64,000 nt of DNA from Corynebacterium canis (GTDB lineage Bacteria; Actinomycetota; Actinomycetes; Mycobacteriales; Mycobacteriaceae). The notes under the pieces were generated by a model, which worked only from the letters and a program-made list of their open reading frames with translations, made no database searches and had not been told where the DNA came from. The DNA lies in contig NZ_CP047080.1 in NCBI RefSeq assembly GCF_030408595.1, forward strand, positions 113,831 to 177,830. The letters are read 5' to 3'. Below are positions 49,487 to 59,130 of the stretch, piece after piece. Within the stretch, counting starts at the first letter, position 1, and each line of letters starts with the position of its first letter. The position numbers and the translations under genes are program-made.

Positions 49487-51006
49487 GGATGCCTAGCGCT
49501 GAACAGCTTATTGAAGAAGCGCATGGATACGTCAATGTTGGCCAGTTAGACCGTGCGGAGCAATGCCTCAGGGACGCTGTCAGTCTGGCTGATAGCGCGG
49601 ATTGGAAGTATGCTGCGGGTACGATTGCGATGGCCCACGGGCAGCACGGCGAGGCCGCTGACCTATTTGGACAATGCATCGCACTAGTGCCGGATTCCGC
49701 GAACTATCATTATTTTGCCGGGATAGCCTTGCAGCAGGCGGGGGATTTGGGAGGGGCGTTTCAGTGTAATCAAAGAGCGCTGGAACTAGATCCGGAATAT
49801 CCCGAAGCCCATCATCATGCAGCGTTCTTGGGTTACCATATGGGCTTGAATCCGGCATGGATCTGGCATGAGTTGGAAACAGCGGAACAACTTCTCGGCG
49901 CGCCGGATACGACAACTACGAGTATCAAACTAGCTTTGCTGTGGAATTCAGGCAGATCGACAGAGGCGCGTCTGTTGCTCAATGAGGCATTAGCTAGAGA
50001 CCCACAAAACGTTGTTTACCGCGAAATGCTAGCAACGATGACAACAAGCTCCCTGGTGAGCCGAGAAGCGCTGAGCGGTATTCTTGCGGAGACGCCAACT
50101 CGACGTACCGCCGCAAAGCAGCTGCAACAGCTACATCGTTTGTTCTTGTGCCAATGTCTTCGATGGTTTCCTTCCTTTTTGCTGATTCCGCTTGGCTGTG
50201 CGGCAATCACTTCCGCCGGTATTTGTTATAGCGAGCCCGGAGCAATACAAGGCCAGTGGGAACTACCGCTTGCTGTGTTTGGCACGTTAATCTGGCTTTT
50301 TGGGGTTGGGTTTGGACTGTGGTTGCTCAGCCAAGCAAAGAAACACTGCGGGGATATCAGTCTGGGTGACTACCTGCGGGAATACCGAGATATTAGGATC
50401 GGTTTTTGCTTGATCGTGGTGGGCACACTGATATCGATATGGGCGCCGCTGAGTGCATACCCTATGAATTGGTACCTCTGGCGGCCACTCACGGTGCTGG
50501 CTGCCGTGATGGTGTGGTGGGGCGTGCGAAGGATTGAACGATTCGTTATCAATGACGTGCCCGAGGATGAGGACCAAAGGGTGACGGTTTCTCAGTTGAA
50601 ACTTCTAAAGCGGCAGCAAGTAGTGTTTCTCCTTGTGTTAACCGGCGGAGCTGTATTGCTTCTGGGTAACGCGGGTCCGGCGCAGGTGATCCTGAGCTCG
50701 GCGGCTTTGGTTGGGACGGTACTTTGTTTGGAAGTCATTAGCTACGCTCGCAGCGTGTATTCGGATCTGGTGGTGAGTAGGTTTACGGACAAGTTATATT
50801 TCTGGGTTCTCCAAGGAGCAATGTTCGTGATGGGCTTGGCGTTAGCCACTACCTCGCTTCTCAATGCGAGCGATGGTGGGATTGTGCCGCAACAGGATTC
50901 TCAGACTGACGTTACGCAAGAGCCAACGCATGGAAATCGTGTTCCATCGCCTAATTACCAGCCGGAACCGGATATTCACGTTCCTCGTCCAAGAATTCAT
51001 TTCTAA
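49483..51006 (+). CDS. TPR membrane protein, partner of the AAA ATPase
   Basis: About 507 residues from ATG 49483, overlapping the ATPase stop. Residues 1-210 are TPR repeats (AEQLIEEAHGYVNVGQLDRA; NYHYFAGIALQQAGDLGGAF; ALELDPEYPEAHHHAAFLGY). From about 225 come six or more transmembrane helices arranged in pairs, separated by a cytoplasmic charged segment near 365-380 (RFVINDVPEDEDQR), then a Pro-rich tail. No transporter or enzyme motif is recognised. A TPR scaffold that recruits the AAA ATPase to the membrane is the simplest reading. Confidence 0.8.
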   Translation: MRMPSAEQLIEEAHGYVNVGQLDRAEQCLRDAVSLADSADWKYAAGTIAMAHGQHGEAADLFGQCIALVPDSANYHYFAGIALQQAGDLGGAFQCNQRALELDPEYPEAHHHAAFLGYHMGLNPAWIWHELETAEQLLGAPDTTTTSIKLALLWNSGRSTEARLLLNEALARDPQNVVYREMLATMTTSSLVSREALSGILAETPTRRTAAKQLQQLHRLFLCQCLRWFPSFLLIPLGCAAITSAGICYSEPGAIQGQWELPLAVFGTLIWLFGVGFGLWLLSQAKKHCGDISLGDYLREYRDIRIGFCLIVVGTLISIWAPLSAYPMNWYLWRPLTVLAAVMVWWGVRRIERFVINDVPEDEDQRVTVSQLKLLKRQQVVFLLVLTGGAVLLLGNAGPAQVILSSAALVGTVLCLEVISYARSVYSDLVVSRFTDKLYFWVLQGAMFVMGLALATTSLLNASDGGIVPQQDSQTDVTQEPTHGNRVPSPNYQPEPDIHVPRPRIHF

Positions 51007-51200
51007 CTGTGCGACTCAACCCGTCTAAGCGCAGGCGAGCCCAGGTCGGCGGTTGTGCACAACTAGTCGGCAGCGCGGGCCGACGCAGCGCGGACGTCGC
51101 GGGTGGTTGCATGCAACCTATTGCCGCTGGGGTGGTTGCGTGCAACCTATTGGTGGTGAAGTGGTTTTGGGGGCCGGAATCGGCCAAGGGTTTTCCGTGC

Positions 51201-51286
51201 TCAGGCTGATTTGACATGCAGGCCGCCTCGCGGTGGTGTTTCCGCAGGACGCCGAACTTGCCGTGTCAGATCTGCCTGAGGCAGAT
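51201..51286 (-). repeat. 86-bp palindromic repeat element (reverse orientation)
   Basis: Begins TCAGGCTGATTTGACA and ends with the intact core ATCTGCCTGAGGCAGAT; reverse complement of the 7356 unit type. Confidence 0.7.
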
Positions 51287-51604
51287 CCGGCGGGGCCGAT
51301 GGTTGGCAAAGGTTCAATCTTTCACGTGCTTCGTGGCCGTGCCAACAGCTTGCCTTGATAGGTTGTGTGCAGCCGTTGACCTGCGATCGTCCTGAATTTC
51401 TTCTTTAGGGTGCTCAACGAAGAATAAAAAGACGATTTGCAGCGTTTTTGGGCGTTTTTAGGTCAGATTCGTCCGGAATTTCTTCGTTAGAGCCCCGAAG
51501 ACCCCCGAATGAAGAATAGAAAGACCAGCCCCAGGTCGGCAGTTGCGCACAACCCATCGGCGGTGTGATGTGGAGGGGTTGAAGTGGCTGGCCGAGTTTC
51601 GCGC

Positions 51605-51690
51605 TCAGGCAGATTCGACACGCAGGCCGCCTCGCGGCGGTGTTTCCGCAGGACGCCGAACTTGCCGTGTCAAATCTGCCTGAGGCAAAT
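51605..51690 (-). repeat. 86-bp palindromic repeat element (reverse orientation)
   Basis: Begins TCAGGCAGATTCGACA and ends ATCTGCCTGAGGCAAAT. Confidence 0.7.
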
Positions 51691-52111
51691 CCGGCGGGGC
51701 CGATCGCTGGCAAAGGTTCAATCTTTCACGGGCTTCACGGGCGTGCCAACAGCTTGCCTTGATAGGTTGTGTGCAGCCGTTGACCTGCAATGGTCCGGAA
51801 TTTCTTCATTCGGCACCTCAACGAAGAATAAAAAGACGATTTGCAGCGTTTTTGGGCGAGATTCGTCCTGAATTTCTTCGTAAGACCCCCGAATGAAGAA
51901 TAGAAAGACCAGCCCCAGGTCGGCGGTTGCGCGCAACCTATCGGCAACCTAGGAGGTTGTGCACAACCTACCGGCAACCTAGAAGGTTGCGTACAACCCA
52001 CCAGCGACCCTATCGGCGACCCAGGCAGTGGCACACAACTCATCGCCCCCAGCCTCAATCATTGGTGCGCTTGCGTGGTTCCACGCAACCGCACGATGAA
52101 CCGTCCACGAT

Positions 52112-52147
52112 AAAAACCCAAAACCCCGCACCTTTCGGTGCGGGGCC
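52112..52147 (-). terminator. Terminator of the tRNA-Pro transcript
   Basis: On the minus strand GCCCCGCACC-GAAA-GGTGCGGGG is followed by TTTTGGGTTTTT, 12 nt after the tRNA gene. Confidence 0.85.
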
Positions 52148-52158
52148 CCAAATAGAAG

Positions 52159-52232
<74 letters not shown>

Positions 52233-52299
52233 GAGTGCAAGCCGTACTTGCTACTCGCTTTACTATAGTTCCTACCTGAAGAACCAACAAAACCGCAGG

Positions 52300-53202
52300 T
52301 CAGGAAGTTTCCGTGATGTCGATAAGGGTGGCGGAAGGCGGGCAGAATAGGCGGAACGGCACGTATTTGGAGTTGCCGAGACCGTTGCTTACGTGCATCC
52401 ACATGTCGCCGTATTTGTGCAGGCCTTTGGCGCGGCGTCGATCGATTCCGCAATTGGTCACAATGGTGTGCTCGCCGGGCAGGCAGATCTGCCCGCCGTG
52501 CGTGTGCCCGTGCAGGGTGAGCTGGTAGCCGTCCGCAAGGAATCGGTCCAGTATTCGCGGCTCTGGGGCGTGGGCCAGGCCGATGGAAAGGTCGGCGTCG
52601 GCGTGCGGCGGCCCTGCGATCAAGGAATAATCGTCCAGGTCGTGGTGTGGGTCATCCACCCCGGCGATGGCCAGCCGCACCCCGCTGGTTTTGAATTCGA
52701 TGCGCTGGTGGGTGGCGTCGTGCCACCCGTGTTCGATAAAGGCGGCGCGCATCCCCTGCCAGGGCAATGCCTCCTCGCTGACCTTGCGTTTTTTGCCCAC
52801 AAGGTAGCCGAAGGGGTTTACGGGTTTCGGCCCAAAGTAGTCGTTGGATCCGAACACAAATACCCCCGGCCGCCGCAGCAGCGGGTCCAGGGCGCGCAAT
52901 ACGTGGGGGACTGCGGCGGCGTCGCTGAGGTTATCGCCGGTGTTTACCACGAGGTCGGGCTGCAGGAGCGCCAGCGAGTTTACCCACGCGATTTTGTCTT
53001 CCTGCCCGGGCACCATGTGCAGGTCGGAGATGTGCAGGATGCGGAATTCGGAGTTCCCGTCGAGGGTCCCGGGTTGCAAAAGCGGTACTTCCACGCGGTG
53101 GAGTTTGAAATTGGTGGTTTCTTGGTTTGCCCACAGGGCGGTGATTCCGCCGAGCGCGGTGAGGCCGCCAAGAACGCTTAGGATTTTCGCTGGTGTTCGC
53201 AC
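52300..53202 (-). CDS. Membrane-anchored metallophosphoesterase
   Basis: A 300-residue protein with one N-terminal hydrophobic segment (about 5-25) and a calcineurin-like phosphoesterase domain: ISDLHMVPG, VNTGDN, FVFGSNDYFGP (the GNHE position reads GSND), GVDDPHHD, and TLHGHTHGGQICLP. Resembles the YkuE/UDP-diacylglucosamine-pyrophosphatase-like group. The Asn of the GNH motif is kept as N after a Ser insertion-like change, so activity is likely but not certain. Divergent from the YqeY gene with 32 bp between starts. Confidence 0.88.
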   Translation of the reverse strand: MRTPAKILSVLGGLTALGGITALWANQETTNFKLHRVEVPLLQPGTLDGNSEFRILHISDLHMVPGQEDKIAWVNSLALLQPDLVVNTGDNLSDAAAVPHVLRALDPLLRRPGVFVFGSNDYFGPKPVNPFGYLVGKKRKVSEEALPWQGMRAAFIEHGWHDATHQRIEFKTSGVRLAIAGVDDPHHDLDDYSLIAGPPHADADLSIGLAHAPEPRILDRFLADGYQLTLHGHTHGGQICLPGEHTIVTNCGIDRRRAKGLHKYGDMWMHVSNGLGNSKYVPFRLFCPPSATLIDITETS

Positions 53203-53234
53203 AGCTAATGAGCGTACATGTATCGTCGCGAAGT

Positions 53235-53687
53235 ATGAGTGAGTTGAAGGATCAGATTCGAAAAGACCTCACGGCAGCGATGAAGGCGCGGGATAAGGAG
53301 CAGGTTGCGGTGCTGCGCATGCTGCAGTCCGCAATTGTGTACGAAGAACGCGAGGGTTCCCGCCACGAGCTCAACGACGCTGAGGTGCGCAAGGTGGTCG
53401 CCCGCGAGATTAAGAAGCGCCGCGAGTCCGCCACGATTTACGCCGAGGCCGGCCGCGCGGAGTTAGCGGCTACCGAGTCCGCCGAGGCTGACGTCCTTGA
53501 GCAGTACTTGCCCTCCCAGCTTGACGACGCCGCGCTCGCCGACCTCGTAGCCAAAGTCATCGCCGAGCAGGGCGCCGAAGGCATGAAGGACATGGGGAAG
53601 GTGATGAAAGCCGCCTCCGCAGCCGCCGCCGGGCGGGCCGATGGGAAGCGGCTTTCGGAAGCCGTAAAGGCGCAGCTAGGGGCGTGA
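53235..53687 (+). CDS. GatB/YqeY domain protein
   Basis: A 150-residue protein matching YqeY: MSELKDQIRKDLTAAMKARD start, LRMLQSAI, KKRRESATIYAEAGR, LEQYLPSQL, and DMGKVMKA. The domain is related to the tRNA-binding tail of GatB; its cellular role is poorly known. The last 12 nt overlap the convergent ponA. Confidence 0.93.
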   Translation: MSELKDQIRKDLTAAMKARDKEQVAVLRMLQSAIVYEEREGSRHELNDAEVRKVVAREIKKRRESATIYAEAGRAELAATESAEADVLEQYLPSQLDDAALADLVAKVIAEQGAEGMKDMGKVMKAASAAAAGRADGKRLSEAVKAQLGA

Positions 53688-56030
53688 CGCCTCTTCGATC
53701 AATTGCTGGATCCGGCCGGTGATTTCATTCACCGCGTCCTGCAATTCTTGGTTCGGCGGCGGGGTTCCGCCCGTGCCGTCGGATACCTGCAGGGTGACCT
53801 TTTTATTGCCTTGCAGCATGGATCCGTCGGGGACCACCGCCATGACCCTGCCCGCGGGCGTGCCGTTTCCGGGCACCTTGGTGACGTTCACCGTATAGCC
53901 ATCTTGGGCCAGCCGTTTCTTGGCGGCTTCTTCGGTAAGGCCGGTGACTGAGGGCAGTGAGGCTGCCGCCAAACCTTCGACGTACTGGGCGTCGATAGGC
54001 GCGAGGTTGCCGTTATACGCCGCTGGAGTTGCCGACGCCGCGGACAACCACGTGCGGGCGGTCTCCATGCCGCCGTACAAATCGCCGTAACCGCATTGGC
54101 GCAAGGGCGAGGTGCACAGGGGGCTGATCGTGGTGCCATCGTTATACGCGTAAGCCACGGCGGCAAACGTGGAGTTATAGCCCAAAAACGCGCTGGATTG
54201 ATGCGATTCCGTGGTGCCGGTCTTGGCGGCCGTAGGAACACCCCATCCGAACGCGCTTGCGGCGGGGGCGGCGGTGCCGGTCTTGGTATCGTCGCTAAGC
54301 CCGATAGACAGGGCGTGCGCGATTTCGGGGGACACCGCTTCCTCGCAGGCGGGGCGCTCAATGGCAACCTCCTCGCCGTTATGGTCCACCAGCTTGGACA
54401 CGGGGTTTGGTTCGCACCAGCGCCCGTTTGACGCCAGGGTGGCGGCCACATTGGACAGCTCCAGCGGGTTCACCGCAGTGGGGCCCAGCGTGTAGGAGCC
54501 GAGGTTATTGTCGCGCATATAGTCCGCGATGGAGTGCTCCCCGTCGAAGCTACCCTCCTCCTCGTAGGAGCGCAGCCCGAGCTTCACGGAAACATCCACC
54601 ACGTCCTTCACGCCGACCTCTTCGATGAGCTTGACAAAGGTGGTGTTCGGCGATTGCGCCAGGGCCTCCTTGAGCGACATGACGGGCTTATACTGGCCCG
54701 CGTTTTCCACGCAATAGGAACCTGCCGGGCAGTTCTTCGCGCCGCCCGAGCCTAGGCCGCGGGCCTCGTAGCGCTGCGGCACCGCAAGCGGGGATTCGAT
54801 GCCCAAGCCCTTTTCTAGGGCCACGGCGGCGGTGAAAATCTTAAACACCGATCCCGCGCCATTACCCACCCGCGTGGAGGTCTGCGGCAAGACCGTTTCC
54901 CCGGCGTCGAGATCGAGGCCGTAGTTGCGGGAGGAGGTCATGGCGAGGATATTGCGGCTATCCGTGCCGGGCTCGATGATATTCATGACATTCGCCACAC
55001 CGATGGCGTTCGGGTCCGCCTGGCTGATCACGGCCTGGTGGGCGGCGTCTTGCACGGCCGGGTCGAGCGTGGTGTGCACGGTGTAACCGCCGCGATTCAG
55101 CTCCTCGGGGGTGATCCCTTTGCCGGCGAGGTACTGGATTACAAAATCGCAGAAGAACCCGCGGTCGCCGGCGGCGATGCAGCCGTTTGGCAGCGACTGG
55201 GGCTGCTCAAGTACCCCCAAGGGCTCTTCTTTGAATTTGTCCGCTTCCTCTTGGGAAATATTGCCTTCGCGCACCATCGTGTCGAGCACGACGTTGCGGC
55301 GATCCACCACCGCCTCCTCGTTGGTATACGGGTTGAGGTAGGAGGAGGATTGCACGATGCCAGCCAGCATCGCAGCCTGCGGCACGGTCAGCTCGGCGGC
55401 GGAGCTGTCGAAGTAGGTGCGTGCCGCCGCCTCGACGCCAAAGGCACCGTTGCCGAAGGGGACGATATTCAGGTAGCGGGTGAGGATCTCATCCTTGGTG
55501 AGGAACTTTTCGAGGTCCGAGGCCATGAGCATTTCGCGGAGTTTGCGAGCATAACTCGTTTCAGTGGCAGCGATTTGTTCTGCCTCTGTGTCGGCATTCA
55601 CAAGCAATAAGTAGTTCTTTACATATTGTTGGTCGAGGGTGGATGCGCCTTGTTGTACTGAGCCGGAGAACAAGTTTGTGACCATTGCACGAATTGTGCC
55701 CTGCCAATCAACGCCATCGTGCTCATAAAAGCGGTGATCTTCTATGCTGACGATTGCTTGTTTCATAGGTTCCGAGATCTGGTCGCTCGGAACATCGAAG
55801 CGGCGCTGGGTGTAAAGCCACGCCATTGGCTGTTCTTGGGCATCAAGGATTGTGGTTACCGTGGGTGAGGTACCGTCTGTGAGATCAGCAAGATTTGATT
55901 GCATCGCCTCTTGCGCACGCGTAATGGCCATGCTTGAAACCCCGATGGCAGGGGATAATGCTAAGGCTCCGATGAGGCTCATTGTAAAAATGACACCGAG
56001 AATTCGGACGATAGGCTGAAGCTTGGTCAC
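53676..56030 (-). CDS. ponA: Class A penicillin-binding protein (transglycosylase/transpeptidase)
   Basis: Polymerises and crosslinks peptidoglycan. 784 residues. N-terminal membrane helix (about 8-28), GT51 domain with catalytic Glu in SIEDHRFYEHDGVDW and GASTLDQQYVKNYLL, transpeptidase with the Ser in AGSVFK, SPNT and KTGTT. A single PASTA domain (about 690-760) and a Pro/Gln tail. Next to whcA as in C. glutamicum, and divergent from it. Confidence 0.95.
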   Translation of the reverse strand: MTKLQPIVRILGVIFTMSLIGALALSPAIGVSSMAITRAQEAMQSNLADLTDGTSPTVTTILDAQEQPMAWLYTQRRFDVPSDQISEPMKQAIVSIEDHRFYEHDGVDWQGTIRAMVTNLFSGSVQQGASTLDQQYVKNYLLLVNADTEAEQIAATETSYARKLREMLMASDLEKFLTKDEILTRYLNIVPFGNGAFGVEAAARTYFDSSAAELTVPQAAMLAGIVQSSSYLNPYTNEEAVVDRRNVVLDTMVREGNISQEEADKFKEEPLGVLEQPQSLPNGCIAAGDRGFFCDFVIQYLAGKGITPEELNRGGYTVHTTLDPAVQDAAHQAVISQADPNAIGVANVMNIIEPGTDSRNILAMTSSRNYGLDLDAGETVLPQTSTRVGNGAGSVFKIFTAAVALEKGLGIESPLAVPQRYEARGLGSGGAKNCPAGSYCVENAGQYKPVMSLKEALAQSPNTTFVKLIEEVGVKDVVDVSVKLGLRSYEEEGSFDGEHSIADYMRDNNLGSYTLGPTAVNPLELSNVAATLASNGRWCEPNPVSKLVDHNGEEVAIERPACEEAVSPEIAHALSIGLSDDTKTGTAAPAASAFGWGVPTAAKTGTTESHQSSAFLGYNSTFAAVAYAYNDGTTISPLCTSPLRQCGYGDLYGGMETARTWLSAASATPAAYNGNLAPIDAQYVEGLAAASLPSVTGLTEEAAKKRLAQDGYTVNVTKVPGNGTPAGRVMAVVPDGSMLQGNKKVTLQVSDGTGGTPPPNQELQDAVNEITGRIQQLIEEASRP

Positions 56031-56167
56031 GTCTTTACCCTACGTGGAGTCAGGTGGAGTGGGGAAGCGACAAACTCCCCCCGCATTGTGATAAGTTCGA
56101 CAAAAACTAGGTCCTGTGAATAAACTTACAGCAGAATAGAAGTTTTAGCAGGTAGGAGGCTCACCGT

Positions 56168-56527
56168 ATGACCACCTCACTGGTCCGAAACCGTCGCCGA
56201 AACCCCTACTTCTCGGGGACTCCCGCCGAGACTGTCACGCAGGAGCGTGTGCGGACTCGGGGAGACTGGGTGTCCCTGGCCAAATGCCGCGATGGCGATC
56301 CAGACGCATTGTTTGTCCGTGGCGCTGCCCAGCGTAGCGCAGCGGTGATTTGCCGGCATTGTCCTGTGCTTCAGGAATGCCGCGCGGATGCGTTGGATAA
56401 TCGCGTGGAGTTTGGCGTGTGGGGCGGATTGACTGAACGGCAGCGTCGCGCTTTGCTTCGGAAGAATCCACACGTCACCAACTGGGCAGAGTATCTCTCC
56501 TCTGGGGGTGAACTCATCGGAATCTAG
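56168..56527 (+). CDS. whcA: WhiB-family iron-sulfur regulator
   Basis: A 119-residue protein with the four iron-sulfur cysteines Cys40, Cys62, Cys65 and Cys71 and the GVWGG turn (83-87), followed by a basic segment. Position beside ponA matches C. glutamicum whcA, a WhiB4-like regulator of the oxidative-stress response. AGGAGG lies upstream of the ATG. The symbol is inferred from gene order and similarity. Confidence 0.88.
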   Translation: MTTSLVRNRRRNPYFSGTPAETVTQERVRTRGDWVSLAKCRDGDPDALFVRGAAQRSAAVICRHCPVLQECRADALDNRVEFGVWGGLTERQRRALLRKNPHVTNWAEYLSSGGELIGI

Positions 56528-56543
56528 GGTTACAGTGGTTCCC

Positions 56544-56699
56544 ATGACGAAATGGGAATACGCCACTGTGCCGTTGCTCACTCACGCGACTAAGCAGATT
56601 CTTGATACCTGGGGTGATGACGGCTGGGAGCTCGTCTCCGTGCTCCCCGGCCCAAACCCAGAGAACCACGTTGCCTACTTGAAGCGGGAAAAGCAGTGA
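56544..56699 (+). CDS. Small DUF4177-like protein
   Basis: 51 residues from ATG 56544: MTKWEYATVPLLTHATKQIL then WGDDGWELVSVLPG. The K-W-E-Y ... D-G-W-E-L-V pattern is typical of the DUF4177 family, which is common in actinobacteria and of unknown function. It overlaps the RidA gene by 4 nt (GTGA). Confidence 0.85.
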   Translation: MTKWEYATVPLLTHATKQILDTWGDDGWELVSVLPGPNPENHVAYLKREKQ

Positions 56700-57163
56700 A
56701 CCGGCCTGAGAAATTGCATCGATTGGAAAAGCTCGGCATTAAGCTGCCCGCCGTCGCCGCCCCCGTGGCGTCGTACGTGCCCGCCGTCCGGGTGGGAAAC
56801 CAGGTGTGGACCTCCGGCCAATTGCCGTTTGTGGATGGGAAACTCCCCGCAGTTGGCAAAGTTGGGGAGAAGATCACCGTAGAAAAAGCCGCAGAATACG
56901 CTCAGATTGCCGTAATGAATGCCCTCGCCGCTGTGCACGCATTGGTGGGCATTGAAAAGGTGACTCGAGTGTTGAAGGTGACTGGCTATGTTGCCTCCGC
57001 TGAGGGGTTTATCAACCAGCCCGCGGTGATCAATGGTGCTTCGAACATAATCGGCGAAATTTTCGGTGACGCTGGGGCCCATGCGAGGTCGGCTGTTGGG
57101 GTGGCTGAGCTGCCCCTAGGCTCCCCCGTAGAGGTCGAGGTGGTAGTAGAAATCGCCGACTAA
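56696..57163 (+). CDS. RidA-family (YjgF/YER057c/UK114) protein
   Basis: 155 residues from GTG 56696. VGNQVWTSGQLPFVDGKLPAVG and the C-terminal RSAVGVAELPLGSPVEVEVVVE match RidA. In canonical RidA an Arg near position 105 hydrolyses reactive enamines; here ARSAVG contributes an Arg at the equivalent place. It is coupled to the upstream DUF4177-like gene. Confidence 0.9.
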   Translation: MNRPEKLHRLEKLGIKLPAVAAPVASYVPAVRVGNQVWTSGQLPFVDGKLPAVGKVGEKITVEKAAEYAQIAVMNALAAVHALVGIEKVTRVLKVTGYVASAEGFINQPAVINGASNIIGEIFGDAGAHARSAVGVAELPLGSPVEVEVVVEIAD

Positions 57164-57200
57164 TCGTCGGATACGACTCGGGGGGTCTAAACTAACAAGC

Positions 57201-58016
57201 ATGGAGCATCCTGCTTACAGCCAATTGCGTCAAGTAACGCCCTCAGCTGCCGTCGTGTTGTGCCCCAATCCGGGGTATGCCGCACTCGAAGGAACGAACT
57301 CCTGGGTGATTCGCGCCCCGGGAGATCCTCGTAGCATTGTGATTGATCCGGGCCCGGAGGAAGAAGGCCACCTTAACGTTCTTCACTCCCGCGCCGACGA
57401 GGTGGGATTGGTGCTGCTGACGCACCGCCACCACGATCACGCAGATTCGGCCACTCGATTCCGGCAGCTCACGGGCGCTCCGGTGCGCGGCTGGCACCCC
57501 GCATATTGCCGGGGCGGGGAAAAGCTCCAAGATGGCGAGACCATCAGCATTGAAGGCGTGACTCCCCAGATCGAGGTTGTGCATACCCCCGGCCATACGG
57601 CGGATTCTGTGTGCTTCTTTATCTGGAGCGGAGAGCCGGGTAAGTCCACCCTGGAGGGCATTGTCACCGGTGACACCATTGCGGGCCGACACACCACCAT
57701 GATTTCCGAAACCGATGGTGACCTCGGCCAGTACCTGGAAACCCTGCACATGCTGGAGGAACGCGGCAAGGGCATCACCCTATTGCCCGCGCACGGCCCG
57801 GATCACCCGGATCTTTCCGTGCTGGCCCGCAAGTATATTGATCGCCGCGATCAGCGGCTCGCGCAGGTGCGGGCGGCACGCAAGAAGCTGGGCGCGGACG
57901 CCCCGCTGAAGCAGATCGTGGATGAGATTTACACCGATGTGGACCCGGTGCTGCGTGACGCCGCCGAACAATCCACTCGCGTAACCATTCGATACCTGCA
58001 GGAGCATGGCGAGTAA
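57201..58016 (+). CDS. Metallo-beta-lactamase-fold hydrolase
   Basis: A 271-residue protein with the zinc motif THRHHDHADS, later HTPGHTAD and the Asp of VTGDTIAG, and HGPDH near the C-terminus; the C-terminal winged region resembles LACTB2-type hydrolases. Substrate not visible. It follows the RidA gene by 37 bp and ends before a bidirectional terminator shared with glxR. Confidence 0.92.
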   Translation: MEHPAYSQLRQVTPSAAVVLCPNPGYAALEGTNSWVIRAPGDPRSIVIDPGPEEEGHLNVLHSRADEVGLVLLTHRHHDHADSATRFRQLTGAPVRGWHPAYCRGGEKLQDGETISIEGVTPQIEVVHTPGHTADSVCFFIWSGEPGKSTLEGIVTGDTIAGRHTTMISETDGDLGQYLETLHMLEERGKGITLLPAHGPDHPDLSVLARKYIDRRDQRLAQVRAARKKLGADAPLKQIVDEIYTDVDPVLRDAAEQSTRVTIRYLQEHGE

Positions 58017-58027
58017 CAAGACGCGAA

Positions 58028-58061
58028 AATGCCCCCGACGATGTGTTCGATCGGGGGCATT
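58028..58061. terminator. Bidirectional terminator between the hydrolase gene and glxR
   Basis: AATGCCCCCGA / TCGGGGGCATT, a perfect 11-bp stem with a 12-nt loop. On the minus strand it is followed by TTTT. Confidence 0.85.
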
Positions 58062-58086
58062 CGGCTGGGCGCGGGCCGCAGGTGGG

Positions 58087-58770
58087 TTAGCGGGCCCGGC
58101 GAGCTAGGTGTTCCGTATCCACGATAAGGACGGACTTGCCCTCAAGGCGGATCCAGCCGCGGTGCGCAAACGTGGCTAGGGCCTTGTTTACGGTCTCGCG
58201 GGAAGCACCGACCAGCTGGGCGATTTCCTCTTGCGTGAGGTCGTGGTTGACGCGCAGCGCGCCACCCTCTTGCGTGCCAAAGCGATTGGCAAGTTGCAGC
58301 AGGGTTTTGGCCACGCGACCGGGGACATCGGTGAAGATCAGGTCCGCCAGTGACGCGTTGGTGCGACGCAGCCGGCGGGCCAGCACTCGCAAGAGCTGCT
58401 CAGAAATTTCCGGGTGGTCAGCGATCCATTTCCGCAGCATTTCCGAGTTCATGGTTGCTGCTTGCACTTCCGTGACGCACACGGCGGAGGAAGTGCGGGG
58501 ACCTGGATCGAAGATGGAGAGTTCCCCGAACATATCTGAGGGGCCCATGACGGTAAGCAGGTTTTCTCGTCCATCGGTGGAATGGCGGGCCAGCTTCACC
58601 TTACCTGCGGTAATGATGTACAGGCGGTCGCCCGGTTCCCCCTCTTCAAAGATGGTGGTTCCGCGAGGGAAACGCACCGTCTCTAGATCTTGAATGAGGT
58701 TACCGACTGCGACGGGATCAACACCTTGAAAAATTCCAGCGCGGGACAGGATTTCCTGTACGGCATCCAC
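58087..58770 (-). CDS. glxR: cAMP-dependent global regulator GlxR (Crp family)
   Basis: A 227-residue Crp/Fnr-family regulator. The cAMP pocket is in [17 protein letters not shown]; the C-terminal helix-turn-helix is [21 protein letters not shown]. Nearly identical to C. glutamicum GlxR, a master regulator of carbon metabolism. It starts at GTG 58770. Next to nth as in other corynebacteria. Only half-sites resembling its TGTGA-N6-TCACA motif are visible upstream (ATCACA near 58791). Confidence 0.97.
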   Translation of the reverse strand: MDAVQEILSRAGIFQGVDPVAVGNLIQDLETVRFPRGTTIFEEGEPGDRLYIITAGKVKLARHSTDGRENLLTVMGPSDMFGELSIFDPGPRTSSAVCVTEVQAATMNSEMLRKWIADHPEISEQLLRVLARRLRRTNASLADLIFTDVPGRVAKTLLQLANRFGTQEGGALRVNHDLTQEEIAQLVGASRETVNKALATFAHRGWIRLEGKSVLIVDTEHLARRAR

Positions 58771-59130
58771 TCGTATTCTCCTTGATCAGATCACATTAGA
58801 TGACGGCTCAAAAATCTCCGGATCGTCGCGACCTGTTCTGCTTGGGATGAGTGTCTGCGTTTCACCGGTCTTTAAGTCTCCCCCCTTTGCGGGGAAAACT
58901 TTACTCAGATCACACTTTACTATGTGGTTCGTCACTATGGCGGTTTAATTTCACTCCGTCGACCGGCGTGAGCCAACGCATGGTGGTGCGGACTCGCGAA
59001 ATGACTAGGGGGTTTACCAAGTCACGGCAGGTGGATCGATTGAGCAAGGTTTCTCGGCGTGTTGTGAAAGAAATCCCGCTGATATGTAAACGTTCGTGTG
59101 TTCGAGATGTGCAGCGTTCTTATGCCGCGA
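58771..59130. other. Intergenic region upstream of glxR
   Basis: About 360 bp with no supported gene. It must hold the glxR promoter; several short hydrophobic-to-basic open frames are not convincing. Two ATCACA-type half-sites lie near 58791 and 58910. Confidence 0.5.

Larger units (their letters stand above)
51007..52110. repeat. Repeat block A: palindromic elements and longer interspersed repeats, no genes
   Basis: About 1.1 kb without a credible gene. It holds two reverse-oriented 86-bp elements (51201-51286 and 51605-51690), two copies of a longer repeat with GGAATTTCTTC and GAAGAATAGAAAGAC motifs (about 51380-51560 and 51780-51940), and short palindromes such as AGGTTGTGCACAACCT at 51954-51969. 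The whole layout recurs at 62600-63170. Open frames here encode recurring peptides but shift between copies, so they are by-products of the repeats. Confidence 0.75.

Noticed and set aside
51718..52058. Recurring peptide-like frames in repeat blocks as a protein family
   Set aside because: Frames shift and stop differently in each copy, while the DNA palindromes are kept.
58771..59000. Full GlxR autoregulatory site upstream of glxR
   Set aside because: Only half-sites (ATCACA) are present; no TGTGA-N6-TCACA pair found.
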